Shown here: positions 1-8,638 of the stretch, in pieces
Layout: every line of letters begins with the position of its first letter
Position numbering within the stretch: the stretch's first letter is position 1
NCBI GenBank assembly: GCA_024637115.1
Contig: JAGXFU010000007.1
Location: 1-64,000, forward strand
Direction of reading: 5' to 3'
Length of the DNA stretch: 64,000 nucleotides
Origin: Actinomycetes bacterium
Lineage (GTDB): Bacteria > Actinomycetota > Coriobacteriia > Anaerosomatales > JAGXFU01
Translations under genes and position numbers: made by a program
The notes under the pieces: generated by a model
What the model was told of the DNA's origin: nothing
The model's database searches: none
What the model saw: only the letters and a program-made list of their open reading frames with translations

Positions 1-1
1 C

Positions 2-1096
2 GGTGCGCCCGCGGGAGCCGCGATCGATGGCGCGACCGGAGCCTTCACCTGGACGCCCACCGAGGCGCAGGGACCGGGTAGCTACGACACCACCGTCACC
101 GTCTCTGACGGAAAGGGCGGCACTGACTCCGAGACGATCACGGTGACCGTGGTCGAGGTACGCACTGTGCTGATTCCCATCGCCGGTTCCAATCGCTATG
201 CAACCGCTGTTGAGGCATCCAATCGAGCGTACCCGGACGGTGCTGGGACGGTTGTGATCGCCACGGGCGAGAACTGGCCCGATGCTCTTGGCGGCGCCGC
301 ACTCGCGGGCGTGCTCGACGCTCCGGTCCTGCTCACGAAAAGCGGCACGCTGCTTGCCCAGGTCGCTGCCGAGATCACCCGTCTCGGTGCGAGCGAGATC
401 TATGTCCTGGGCGGTGAGGAGGCACTCTCGTCAGACGTGGAGGACGGCCTCGCCTCGATGCTGGGTGCCGATGACGTGCACCGCATCGGTGGCGCGACGC
501 GCTACGAGACAGCCGAGCTCATCGCGGCCGAGGTAGTCTCGCTCCAGACCGAATACGACGGCACGGCGTTCGTGGCCACCGGCGACAACTTCGCCGATGC
601 ACTCGCCGCATCCCCGCTCGCCGCCGCCAATGACTGGCCGGTCTACCTGGCTCCCAAGCCCGTCATCTCGGCAGACACGATCGCCGCGATGCAGGCCGCA
701 GGCGTCACCGATGTCATCTTGCTCGGCGGAGAGGCCGCCATGCCAGACGACACTTCGATCACGCTGCTGTCTGTCGGCATCAGCGCGGTGCGCATCGACG
801 GCGCCGATCGCTACGAGACCGCCTCGAAGGTGGCCGCCTACGGCGTGGACAGTGCAGGTCTGTCGTGGAGTGGTGTAGCTCTCGCCAACGGCGATGGTTT
901 TGCGGATGCACTGTGCGGCGGTGCCGCTCAGGGCCAAGCGGGCTCGGTGATGCTGCTCACACGCACTGACTCGCTGCCGACAGCTACATCGGACGTGCTT
1001 ACCGCAAACGAGAGCGCTGTGAGGGACGTGACGTTCTTTGGCGGGCTCAGCGCTATCTCGCAGGAAGTGCGTGACCAGGTGATGTCGCTGTTCTAG
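2..1096 (+). CDS. Cell-wall-binding repeat 2 surface protein, C-terminal part (5' end outside window)
   Basis: The reading frame is open from the left edge, so the gene begins outside the window and 364 codons are visible. Residues 1-50 resemble an extracellular Ig/cadherin-like (He_PIG type) domain with the typical SDGKGG turn. Three cell-wall-binding type 2 repeats follow, each opening with an R-x-G/D-x-x-RY-x-TA motif near residues 65, 167 and 270. Such repeats non-covalently tether secreted proteins to the Gram-positive wall. The signal peptide must lie upstream. The last repeat closely resembles the truncated fragment at 2596-2742. A related complete protein lies at 48918-49973. Confidence 0.88.
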   Translation, partial: GAPAGAAIDGATGAFTWTPTEAQGPGSYDTTVTVSDGKGGTDSETITVTVVEVRTVLIPIAGSNRYATAVEASNRAYPDGAGTVVIATGENWPDALGGAALAGVLDAPVLLTKSGTLLAQVAAEITRLGASEIYVLGGEEALSSDVEDGLASMLGADDVHRIGGATRYETAELIAAEVVSLQTEYDGTAFVATGDNFADALAASPLAAANDWPVYLAPKPVISADTIAAMQAAGVTDVILLGGEAAMPDDTSITLLSVGISAVRIDGADRYETASKVAAYGVDSAGLSWSGVALANGDGFADALCGGAAQGQAGSVMLLTRTDSLPTATSDVLTANESAVRDVTFFGGLSAISQEVRDQVMSLF

Positions 1097-1180
1097 GGCG
1101 GGCATTCGAGTTGAGGTAAGCACACGCTATGCGAAGTACTGCAAACCAAACGCAAACATGCCAGACACAACAGGACGTAT

Positions 1181-1261
1181 CTAGACGGTGCTAGACGGTA
1201 CGAAGCTTCCGAAAACGCCGTGCTAGACGGTGCCAAACGGGTCTAGATAACACTAGACGTG
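1181..1261. repeat. Helically phased CTAGACGGT-type short repeats upstream of tRNA-Ser fragment 1
   Basis: CTAGACGGT occurs at 1181, 1191 and 1223, with the variants CTAGATAAC at 1243 and CTAGACGTG at 1253. The spacings are 10, 32, 20 and 10 bp, so the motifs fall on nearly the same helix face. The last three are matched at identical spacing at 19777-19815, also 24 bp before the anticodon-loop boundary of a tRNA-Ser fragment. Short phased direct repeats beside a tRNA core look like arm-type binding sites of a tyrosine recombinase. That role is inference; no integrase gene is in the window. Confidence 0.6.
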
Positions 1262-1276
1262 ACGAAGGGATTTGAA

Positions 1277-1338
<62 letters not shown>

Positions 1339-1353
1339 AGCAGGGAAAACGTG

Positions 1354-1384
1354 GTCCCGGCGCTCCTGAGAAGGAGGCCGGGAC
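1354..1384 (+). terminator. Hairpin downstream of tRNA-Ser fragment 1
   Basis: GTCCCGGC pairs perfectly with GCCGGGAC, with an inner CTCCT/AGGAG helix. No long T tract follows. Hairpins of different sequence occupy the same position behind five other tRNA-Ser fragments. Confidence 0.6.
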
Positions 1385-1685
1385 TGCGCTTGCGCACCGG
1401 GACACCCGTCTTGCGGCCGTTCCAGCCGGTCAAGTCGGCGGTGCGTCTTTCCGATGATGGAGTTGTGCGGTCCGAGCCCCAGGGCGGCGAGCCGTGGAGC
1501 GGACGCCGGATAGCCATCGAGGGCCCGTCGGGGCTGCCCGTTGCCCTTGACGGAGAGAGCGCGGGCGACGTGCCGATAGAAATGCGCGTCTCCCCGCGTT
1601 CTCTCGTAGTCTACACGCCGCTCGACTTGCGCTGAGCCGGGGCCATATCTCGATCGGGGATTCTTCATTCGCCGTTCGAGAAGCG
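1385..1685. other. Stretch with no supported gene
   Basis: Open frames exist on both strands here, but none has a ribosome binding site or recognisable domain. I see nothing further beyond the hairpin at the left edge. Confidence 0.5.
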
Positions 1686-1925
1686 CTACGGAGTACTGGT
1701 GTCTTGGGATTCGTTGTTCTCCTGGTTGATGTCGACGTTGACATCCGGTTGATCACCCTGCGGCTGAACGATGGTCGTATCGGTTCCGTCGTCAACGTAT
1801 ACGTAGGACGGGCCGATCCACAGGAACCACAGCGCGGCCATAATCGCGAGGATTCCGAAGATGACAACCACAGTGGTCAGTGCCGAACTTCTTCCCTCGC
1901 GGTCTACATGGACATGATCCGCCAT
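1686..1925 (-). CDS. Small single-pass membrane protein
   Basis: This 79-residue protein has a short charged N-terminus, one hydrophobic helix at about residues 16-38, and an acidic, Asn/Gln/Asp-rich tail of about 40 residues that would lie outside the cell. An AAAGAGGG-type ribosome binding site precedes the ATG. I recognise no family. It is the only apparently intact gene between tRNA-Ser fragments 1 and 2. Confidence 0.6.
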   Translation of the reverse strand: MADHVHVDREGRSSALTTVVVIFGILAIMAALWFLWIGPSYVYVDDGTDTTIVQPQGDQPDVNVDINQENNESQDTSTP

Positions 1926-2251
1926 TGCGTGCGCCCTCTTTCAGTTCTCCGTTTGCGAGCCCAGTATCCGTCTTGCATAGGCTCGTGAGATCTGTGATCA
2001 GTCTCTGAGTGAAGATACCCAAAACTGATACGGTTGGGTTGAACACTGGGTGAAGCCGTGTGAAATCGCGAACGAGCGTGTTTGCCCCACCGCGGTTGGT
2101 GAGCTCGCATGGGCATGGATTCCCGTGTGTGCGCTGGGCAGTCAGGGCACTCTTGCTCCTCCGCGTGAACTGTGATTTCACGGCAGCGTCACGCGAGCTT
2201 GGGAAATGAGGTAAACGGGGCGTTGATCACTGTGAGGAGGTGGCGAGCCAA
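1926..2251. other. Intergenic stretch between divergent genes
   Basis: These 326 bp should carry the promoter of the leftward small membrane protein and of the rightward ChaB remnant. No convincing gene, repeat or strong promoter stands out. Confidence 0.4.
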
Positions 2252-2419
2252 ATGCCGTACGACGACAACAGCGATATGCCGGACAGCGTGAGGGACAACC
2301 TGCCTGACCACGCGCAAGACATCTATCGCGAGGCGTACAACAGCGCCTATCAAGAGTACTCGGATTCGTCGGACAGACGGGGAAACGCATCGCGGTTCCC
2401 CGGATGCGCACGATGCTGA
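2252..2419 (+). pseudogene. Truncated ChaB-family gene
   Basis: The ATG has a good upstream GTGAGGAGG-like ribosome binding site and encodes 55 residues. The first 46 match the ChaB-like protein at 48565-48792, including PDSVRDNLP and the AYN-A-x-x-YSD stretch. Similarity stops just after DRRG, where the intact copy continues into its conserved C-terminal helix (EEVAMRVAWSAVKNEYHK). Here a short unrelated tail ends at a TGA. The C-terminal third of the domain has been lost at a junction with the permease fragment that follows. Confidence 0.72.
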
Positions 2420-2465
2420 TCCAGATGGATCCTGTGCCGCACTCGAGCCTTGGCATGCCGGGGCC

Positions 2466-2597
2466 AGCACCGCCATCGTGTACACCGTTGGCATCGCTAT
2501 CGTTCTCACGGTGCTTGCCGACCTGAGTCGCATCGCGGCAATGGGCGCGATCGTCTACATTGCCATGGACATCGGAGTGCACTGCTACGAGGACCGC
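2466..2597 (+). pseudogene. Internal fragment of an APC-type amino-acid permease
   Basis: The frame starting at 2466 reads a hydrophobic stretch containing YTVGIAIVLTVLADLSRIAA and then MGAIVYIAMDIGVH. This resembles the last transmembrane helices of APC-superfamily permeases. There is no start codon with a ribosome binding site and no upstream transporter body. The frame runs straight into the cell-wall-binding fragment. The family assignment is by eye. Confidence 0.45.
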
Positions 2598-2742
2598 CGC
2601 CGAGGTTGCCCACTTCGGTGCAAGCAGTGCAGGGATGTCGTGGAGCGATGTCGCGGTCGTCACCGGCGAGGACTTCGCCGATGCACTCGCAGGCAGGCCG
2701 GCACAAGGCCTCCCCGGCTCGGTCATGCTGCTCGATCGTCAT
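2596..2742 (+). pseudogene. Fragment of a cell-wall-binding repeat 2 protein
   Basis: The translated stretch reads AAEVAHFGASSAGMSWSDVA and then TGEDFADALAG...GSVMLL. It aligns with the final repeat of the gene at 2-1096 (VAAYGVDSAGLSWSG, GDGFADALCGG, GSVMLLT). The similarity ends at 2742, only 5 bp before the tRNA-Ser fragment at 2747. The gene was therefore cut at or very near the tRNA fragment boundary. Confidence 0.75.
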
Positions 2743-2746
2743 CCCC

Positions 2747-2807
2747 CTCGAAAACCGTTAGGCGGGTTTCCCCCGTCTCGAGGGTTCGAATCCCTCCCTC
2801 TCCGCCA
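2747..2807 (+). repeat. tRNA-Ser(CGA) 3' fragment, copy 2 (putative att site)
   Basis: These 61 bp match copy 1 except for one extra T in the variable arm. The identity again starts at CTCGAAA and ends with CCA. The upstream flank differs from copy 1 and is the remnant of a cell-wall-binding gene. Confidence 0.9.
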
Positions 2808-2824
2808 TAAGCAGGACGAACGCG

Positions 2825-2853
2825 GCCCCGGAACTCCGCCAAGAGACCGGGGC
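2825..2853. terminator. Hairpin between tRNA-Ser fragment 2 and the ABC transporter gene
   Basis: GCCCCGG pairs with CCGGGGC across a 15-base loop. It lies 17 bp after the CCA end and 24 bp beyond the stop codon of the convergent transporter gene, so it could serve both strands. Confidence 0.55.
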
Positions 2854-2876
2854 TGCGTCATGTCTCCTCGGTTCCT

Positions 2877-5800
2877 CTACTCGCTTCTGAGGGCCTCGAC
2901 CGGATCCTTGCGTGAAGCGGCTGAGGAGGGGATCAGCCCCGCGAGGAACGTAAGCCCCATGCTGACGGCCACAAGGGTGGTAGCGGCGCCGCCGGGCAGT
3001 ATGGCGACGTTCGCGATGTCGAATCTGGCATGGATGATGGCGTTGGCGGGAAGCGTGAGCAGGATTGTCACACTGATGCCGAGAAGCCCTGAGACGAACC
3101 CGACGATCAGAGTCTCGGCGTTGAACACACGCCGGATGTCGCGCTTCGAGGCGCCAATGGATCGGAGGACGCCTATCTCCTTCTTGCGTTCCAGCACCGA
3201 GATGTAGGTGATAACCCCGATCATGATGGATGAGACTACTAGCGAGATCGCGACGAACGCCACCAACACGTAGCTGATGACGTTGACGATGTCGGTCACA
3301 GACGACATCAGCGTGCCCACGATGTCGGTATATGTGATGACCTTCTCGTCGTCGCCCTCGGTCTCCTTCTGCTTGTTGTAGTCATCGAGGATCTCGATGA
3401 CCTCGCCCTTGCCTTCGAAATCGACGGGGTAGATGGAGATACCGGACGGCTTGCCAACGTCGGCATAGCCCAGTTTCGCCAGATTGCCGTCGAGCGAGTT
3501 CTGCTCGGTTCCGGCCATCGACATCATTAGCTGCGTCAGCTCTTCCGTGTCCATGTTGAACTGGAAGACCTCTTGGAGGGCGTCCTCGTCCATGCCCATC
3601 GCGCTGGACATACTGTTCGCAAGCTGGTCCATGGATGACTCGAGGGCGGAGTCGATCTGATCCTGCATCGCGGCTCCGAGCTGCGAGGACACCTGTTCCG
3701 ACAGGGAAGCTATCGTCTGCCGCATGTAGGTGGCCATCATGGCTTCGAGTTGGCCCTGGAGTGCGGTGGTGCTCGCCACGATCTGCTCCTGGACCGCCTG
3801 CTCGACACCCTCGGCCAGAGCATCCAGCAGGCGACGCTGTAGCTCGTCGAGCCCCTGCTGCGAGCCGCCGATGAGCGATTCGGTCTCAGCCAGGATCGCC
3901 TCACCTTCATTGGATTCGAGGAAGACGGGGAAGTTGGTCTGGGTGTCTGCGGGGTCCAGCCCCTCGACAGCGCAGAACGCCAGGTAGCCCTGGATCGCCT
4001 GGTTGGTCAGTGCAGCGACCCGCTCCTGGTCCACCTCGAAGTCGGTGTCCCCGCTCAACTCGTCGAGGTCGAGACCCGACAGCACTGCATCGAGATCGAT
4101 GGTAGCGGTGGAACCGTCCCCGAGCAGTGAATCGAGGTCGAGTCCGGCAACCAGGTCCTCGAGCTTGAGCGAGGGCATGGCGAGTCCTTCGAACCCCTGG
4201 GTTGAGAACGATGACTCTAGAAACGACGGGTCGAACTCCAGCCCGGATGCATCGAAGTTGAATGCCCTGCCCATCGCATCCTGATCGACGGTCACAAGCG
4301 ACGCCAGATCGAAGTCGCCCCGATCGGGGTTCATCTCCTCGTCGACGAAGGTACGACCCGAGAACACGTTCCGCGCTGGGTCATTCAGCTGACTGCGAAC
4401 GATCTCGGTGCTCGCGGCCTCTGAGATGAGGCGCTTCGTCAGAGCCGGGCTGTAGTAGATGCCCGGCTGGAGCGATGTCGCGGTCGCCCCTTCCTTGGGC
4501 TGCAACACGCCGACAACGCGCAGGTCCTCGCCGTCCTCCACGAGTTCCCTGAGGTACTCCCCGTCGCTGCGCTTGTCGGTCCAGACGCCGTACTGCTCGT
4601 CGTGGACGTAGTAGTCGGTCGAGTTTACCACCTTGAAGGAGACGTCCATGAGCTGCTCGTAGATGAACGACTTCTTCTCGGTGGGCGTGTCGACGGTCTC
4701 GGCGTTGGTCATCTGCTCCATCATTGTGTCCAGCTCGGCGGGGTCCCGAAGTCCCATCGCGTAGATCATGACATCGCTCAGACCGCCACTCGAGGTCAGT
4801 ACCACCACCGTCTCGTTGTCGGAGGCGGGCCAGCGCCCGGCAACCACGTCGTACTGCCGCCCGATCATGGCCGTGTCATCGACCATCTCGTTGAACACGT
4901 TGGTTCCGAATGAGGATGCGAGAGGATTCACAGCGCCGGCCGACCCGAAGCCGAGTGACGCGAAGGTCGTGTCGGGGTTGACCTGACGCACTCCCTCGGA
5001 CATCTCTGCGCTGAAGATCTGCGGCGTGATGTCGTAGGAATACTGAATCAGGTTCACATGCTCGTTGATGCCTCCGCCGTTGTCGTCGAGAAACGCTTTG
5101 AGCGACGCGAGGTCGTTTGCACCGACAGACTCGAACATGCGGGTCAGCATCTGCATTTCGCGTACTTCGCCGCCGTCTGCGGCGGTGCCCACCCCGCCTG
5201 CGCCCTGGTCGTCCACATCGACCATGTCGGTGGACGCTGCGAGCAGTGAGGTCAAGTCCATGCCCTGTCTCTGGATCGTCAGCGGGTACTCTGACATCGT
5301 ATCTTCTTCGACACTCTTGACGTACTCATTGACCCCGTTTGCCAGCGCCAAAATCGCGGCGATGCCGATGATGCCAATGCTGCCCGCGAAGGCCGTCATC
5401 AGTGTGCGGCCCTTCTTGGTCATGAGGTTGTTGAAGGAGAGTGCGAGCGCGGTGAAGAACGACATGGACGTCTTCCTTACACCTGTCTCGCTCCGATATG
5501 ACTCGTCTGTGTCCGGCGTGAACGGATTGCTGTCGTCAGCCATACGTCCGTCCTTGAGGTTGACGATGCGCGTGGCGTACTTCTCCGCGAGCTCCGAGTT
5601 GTGGGTGACCATGATGACGAGACGGTCCTCCGCGATCTTGGTGAGAAGCGCCATCACCTGTTCGCTCGTCGTGGAATCGAGCGCGCCCGTGGGCTCGTCG
5701 GCGAGCAGGATCTCCGGGTCGTTGATGAGCGCGCGAGCGATGGCGACGCGCTGCATCTGTCCACCCGAGAGCTGGTTTGGCCTCTTACGGATGTGATCGC

Positions 5801-6194
5801 CGAGGCCGACTTGCGCGAGCGCGTCTATTGCACGCTGCCTGCGCTCGGCGCGGGGGACGCCCGAGAGCGTGAGGGCGAGTTCCACGTTCGAGAGCACCGT
5901 CTGGTGCGGGATGAGGTTGTAGCTCTGAAAGACGAAGCCGATGCGATTGTTGCGGTACGCGTCCCAGTCGCGATCCCGGTAGTCCTCCGTCGCGATACCA
6001 TCGATGATCAGGTTGCCGGAGTCGTAGCGGTCGAGGCCGCCGACGATGTTGAGAAGCGTTGTCTTTCCCGAGCCCGACGGGCCGAGGATGGCTACGAACT
6101 CGTTCTCGCGAAATGAGATGGACAGATCGTCGAGAGCGACCTGCGTGAAGCCGGCCGTAGTGTACGACTTGCTTACCTTGTGAAGTTGGAGCAT
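2877..6194 (-). CDS. MacB-like ABC transporter, ATPase fused to FtsX-type permease
   Basis: This 1105-residue protein starts with an ABC ATPase: Walker A GPSGSGKTT at about residues 38-46, signature LSGGQMQR, Walker B ILLADEP. The permease part has one N-terminal membrane helix near residues 260-285 and three C-terminal helices of the FtsX type. Between them lies an extracytoplasmic domain of roughly 650 residues containing a helical, Gln/Ser-rich stretch. MacB proteins are usually near 650 residues, so the outer domain is greatly enlarged. The ATG at 6194 has an AAGGAAGG ribosome binding site, unlike upstream in-frame starts. The substrate is unknown; mechanotransmission or export of peptides or lipids is the family norm. 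Confidence 0.88.
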   Translation of the reverse strand: MLQLHKVSKSYTTAGFTQVALDDLSISFRENEFVAILGPSGSGKTTLLNIVGGLDRYDSGNLIIDGIATEDYRDRDWDAYRNNRIGFVFQSYNLIPHQTVLSNVELALTLSGVPRAERRQRAIDALAQVGLGDHIRKRPNQLSGGQMQRVAIARALINDPEILLADEPTGALDSTTSEQVMALLTKIAEDRLVIMVTHNSELAEKYATRIVNLKDGRMADDSNPFTPDTDESYRSETGVRKTSMSFFTALALSFNNLMTKKGRTLMTAFAGSIGIIGIAAILALANGVNEYVKSVEEDTMSEYPLTIQRQGMDLTSLLAASTDMVDVDDQGAGGVGTAADGGEVREMQMLTRMFESVGANDLASLKAFLDDNGGGINEHVNLIQYSYDITPQIFSAEMSEGVRQVNPDTTFASLGFGSAGAVNPLASSFGTNVFNEMVDDTAMIGRQYDVVAGRWPASDNETVVVLTSSGGLSDVMIYAMGLRDPAELDTMMEQMTNAETVDTPTEKKSFIYEQLMDVSFKVVNSTDYYVHDEQYGVWTDKRSDGEYLRELVEDGEDLRVVGVLQPKEGATATSLQPGIYYSPALTKRLISEAASTEIVRSQLNDPARNVFSGRTFVDEEMNPDRGDFDLASLVTVDQDAMGRAFNFDASGLEFDPSFLESSFSTQGFEGLAMPSLKLEDLVAGLDLDSLLGDGSTATIDLDAVLSGLDLDELSGDTDFEVDQERVAALTNQAIQGYLAFCAVEGLDPADTQTNFPVFLESNEGEAILAETESLIGGSQQGLDELQRRLLDALAEGVEQAVQEQIVASTTALQGQLEAMMATYMRQTIASLSEQVSSQLGAAMQDQIDSALESSMDQLANSMSSAMGMDEDALQEVFQFNMDTEELTQLMMSMAGTEQNSLDGNLAKLGYADVGKPSGISIYPVDFEGKGEVIEILDDYNKQKETEGDDEKVITYTDIVGTLMSSVTDIVNVISYVLVAFVAISLVVSSIMIGVITYISVLERKKEIGVLRSIGASKRDIRRVFNAETLIVGFVSGLLGISVTILLTLPANAIIHARFDIANVAILPGGAATTLVAVSMGLTFLAGLIPSSAASRKDPVEALRSE

Positions 6195-6514
6195 GTAGGC
6201 CTTCCTTGTGGGCTTAAGACGCGTCGGCTTGCCTGACACGGCAGACTTAAAGGGCTTCGAGTCGACCATACAATCCGTCTCCGTGCAGCTTGCTCTGATC
6301 GTGTTCGCGATAGATAGCGATATATCAAAAACTGCGCCATCATGCCGTCTTCGAGATTTAGACTGCAGTCGATTGGGACCGATACAGGGCACCGGAAGAA
6401 CTTTGTGTCGCCGTGACGCGCACTAGGTACAGCGCCGCCTTCGTCGTGGTTGACCCGTAGGTCATGCCAGGAACCCCACGGCTCCACCCGAGCGAATCCG
6501 TACCGATAATCCCC
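6195..6514. other. Intergenic region upstream of the ABC transporter gene
   Basis: About 320 bp separate the transporter start from tRNA-Ser fragment 3. The part near 6300-6360 is locally AT-richer and likely carries the leftward promoter. The last 30 bp (CGAATCCGTACCGATAATCC) are shared with the flank of copy 6 and define a second flank type. Confidence 0.45.
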
Positions 6515-6575
6515 CTCGAAAACCGTTAGGCGGGTTTCCCCCGTCTCGAGGGTTCGAATCCCTCCCTCTCCGCCA
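6515..6575 (+). repeat. tRNA-Ser(CGA) 3' fragment, copy 3 (putative att site)
   Basis: These 61 bp are identical to copy 2 from the anticodon loop to the CCA end. The upstream flank resembles that of copy 6 and, more weakly, copy 4, not those of copies 1, 5 and 7. Confidence 0.9.
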
Positions 6576-6586
6576 TAGGGACATAG

Positions 6587-6615
6587 AAGAGACCACGGCC
6601 ACACCGGGGTCTCTT
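6587..6615 (+). terminator. Intrinsic terminator downstream of tRNA-Ser fragment 3
   Basis: AAGAGACC pairs with GGTCTCTT, and a short T run closes the 3' side of the stem. It begins 12 bp after the CCA end. Confidence 0.6.
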
Positions 6616-6663
6616 TGCGTATGCTGGTCATGACGCGTCGTCTCTGACTGAATATGGACATGT

Positions 6664-7105
6664 ATGCCAACTACCACGTGGCAGAATCCTGAATGAGGCC
6701 AAGCGCCCGCGCATCTTCCATGCCGCGCAGGCAAAGTTCGGTTTGCGCGGCTTCCGGGCTGGCAGCCTCAATGTGGTGGTGCGCGAGGTAGGCATCTCGA
6801 AGGGCTCGCTGTTTCAGTGCTTCGAGGCCAAGCTCGACCTCTGGATCACAGTCTGCGAAATGGGCACTGCGGAGATCAACGGTCACCTGTTTGCCGCACT
6901 TCCCAACCCGTTGGAGACGCCGCTGTTCGAACTGCTTCACCAGGCGATGGCCGTGTACATCAAACACCTGCTTGAGAACGAGCGCAGCCGCCGAGGCGGC
7001 ACCGCCGTGTGGCTGGAGACGGACCGTCTTGCCCGTCGGTCGGCGCAGCGGATCATCAGCCACTCATGGGAAACGAGCATCCTTCTGAGCCGGAGGCATG
7101 ACCGG
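6664..7105 (+). pseudogene. Frameshifted, truncated TetR-family regulator
   Basis: An ATG at 6664 begins MPTTTWQNPE and then meets TGA. One base away the frame continues as EAKRPRIFHAAQAKFG, then VREVGISKGSLFQCFEAKLD, the helix-turn-helix of a TetR regulator. The natural N-terminus thus needs a one-base frameshift at about 6690-6694. The ligand-binding part runs to about 7100, then changes into unrelated sequence shortly before the end of the convergent heavy-metal-domain gene. It is about 50 residues short of a normal TetR protein. It lies directly behind tRNA-Ser fragment 3. Confidence 0.65.
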
Positions 7106-7118
7106 TCCTGCGTCCCGG

Positions 7119-7676
7119 CTATTCGCGGTCGCCGCCCCGATCCTCTACTGCGGCAAAGTCATCGAGCGCGGGAGCTGATGCGCCCGAGCCGATGATCTCG
7201 GCAGAGAAGCCAGACTTCCTGATTCGCTCGCAGAGCGCTTGTCTGTCGATGCGGTCTGAGTCGAAGAGAACCGACGTCAGACCCAGTGAGCGCACAGCGA
7301 CGACGTCGAGGACGCCGTCCGTGGCTCCGAGCGCCTTCTCAACGACCTTTGGGCATGCGCCGCAGTAGAAGCCTGCGGTTCTGATATGGACAGCAGCCTT
7401 CATCTGTGTACTCCATTCATGCCGTGCGTGGTGTCGCTTGCCCTCTGCGCTCTCTCCGTCACAAGCGAGGGGCTCGGCGCCATAGCCGGCCCGAATGACT
7501 GCATCGTAAAGAGAGGCGACCGTGGCGAGGCTGTCGTCGAAGGTCACGACCGTGTTGCCGCTCGACGGATCGCACTCGACCGACGTGACGCCGGGCAGCT
7601 TCTCAAGGCTCAATGTCACGAGCATCGAGCATGAGCCGCAATACATCCCGGTTACCTTGAAGGTGACAGTGGACAT
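7119..7676 (-). CDS. Double heavy-metal-associated (HMA) domain protein
   Basis: This 185-residue soluble protein has two HMA folds. The first carries GMYCGSCSML near residues 11-20 and the second AGFYCGACPKVV near residue 103, each with a CxxC metal-binding pair. Family members bind Cu(I) or similar soft metals and act as chaperones or as domains of metal ATPases. No ATPase is adjacent. The ATG at 7676 follows an AGAAAGGA ribosome binding site and replaces longer in-frame starts. It is the last gene of a leftward cluster beginning at 11215. Confidence 0.8.
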   Translation of the reverse strand: MSTVTFKVTGMYCGSCSMLVTLSLEKLPGVTSVECDPSSGNTVVTFDDSLATVASLYDAVIRAGYGAEPLACDGESAEGKRHHARHEWSTQMKAAVHIRTAGFYCGACPKVVEKALGATDGVLDVVAVRSLGLTSVLFDSDRIDRQALCERIRKSGFSAEIIGSGASAPALDDFAAVEDRGGDRE

Positions 7677-7920
7677 ATTTGTTGTTCCTTTCTTGGGCGG
7701 ACCTGTCGGACGGGCCGCTAAGTCCTGATCGATGGTCTGTGGCGTAGCGCCTCGTGGGAGTCGCAGCGGAGACTGCAGGATGGCGCCCGAAGATCTCAGA
7801 CGGCATCGAGGTCTGGCGATCACAAGGGCGCGTTGCGCGCCTGCGGCGTTCAGCCTGATAGTCGCAAAGCGCGACGTGGCCGGCCCACTCTGTGGCAGTG
7901 ACCGGCTCACGGACTCGATA

Positions 7921-8280
7921 TCAGATCAGGAGTCGCACCCCGAGAGGGTCCTGTGGTGGTCTTGAGACACGACGACTCGCGAACATCGGCCGCCCGGTGA
8001 TTATCGTCGAGGCGGAGAGCGCGAACCCAGACATGAGGCCGAGCAGTGCGATGGATGACATTCCCGCCGAAGCGGAGCCCTGTGACGCGGTCAGTCCGCC
8101 GCGCGCAGTCGTCACCTCGAGGCAGTCGGTGAAAGACATCGTTCCGATCGCGTTGTCTCCGTGCATGGCGACTTCCATACATGCGAGGGTCATGCATGCC
8201 GGGACGACGAGCGCGGCTATGAGCAGCACCGTGAGGAGTGTCTCCGCGAACTTCGGCGATGTGTCGAAACGGGCTGACAT
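7921..8280 (-). CDS. Small membrane protein with two predicted helices
   Basis: The 119-residue protein has a hydrophobic helix at about residues 13-33 with several Cys and Met residues (ACMTLACMEVAMHG) and a second near residues 75-97, then a short basic tail. The Cys/Met-rich stretch and the neighbouring HMA protein suggest a metal link, which is inference. The ATG at 8280 follows a GAAGGG ribosome binding site. I recognise no family. Confidence 0.6.
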   Translation of the reverse strand: MSARFDTSPKFAETLLTVLLIAALVVPACMTLACMEVAMHGDNAIGTMSFTDCLEVTTARGGLTASQGSASAGMSSIALLGLMSGFALSASTIITGRPMFASRRVSRPPQDPLGVRLLI

Positions 8281-8360
8281 GGCATTCCCTTCGGGGCGCT
8301 GCTCGCATTTCATTGGCAACACTCGTGCCAATCGACTGCGCTTTCGGGCGCGCCGGCCAT

Positions 8361-8633
8361 CTACCGGACGCCCACACTCTCCTTTCGAAGCGGGCGCCGG
8401 TCGGCGAATCTCTGTGTCGCCTCTTCGACGTGCGCAGTCATCGCGATCCCGCCGAACGGACACGATTCTTCACACCGTCCGCAGCCGGTACATCCGGACG
8501 GGTCATCGAGCCAGGGAATCGGCGTTTCCTCGGCTGACTCACGCATGTCCAGTATCCCCTTCGGGCATGCTCCCACGCATGATGTGCATCCTTCGCAGTA
8601 CTCGGGCACGACCCAGGGCAATCGTTTGGGCAT
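8361..8633 (-). CDS. 2[4Fe-4S] ferredoxin
   Basis: The 90-residue protein has CEGCTSCVGACP near residues 13-24 and CTGCGRCEESCP near 48-59, the two classical four-cysteine [4Fe-4S] motifs, followed by a short basic tail. It should act as a low-potential electron carrier in the cytoplasm. The start at 8633 has an AGGAG ribosome binding site. The gene is 5 bp downstream of the membrane protein gene at 8639-9337, so the two are co-transcribed and may form a membrane redox module. Confidence 0.85.
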   Translation of the reverse strand: MPKRLPWVVPEYCEGCTSCVGACPKGILDMRESAEETPIPWLDDPSGCTGCGRCEESCPFGGIAMTAHVEEATQRFADRRPLRKESVGVR

Positions 8634-8638
8634 GAGCG

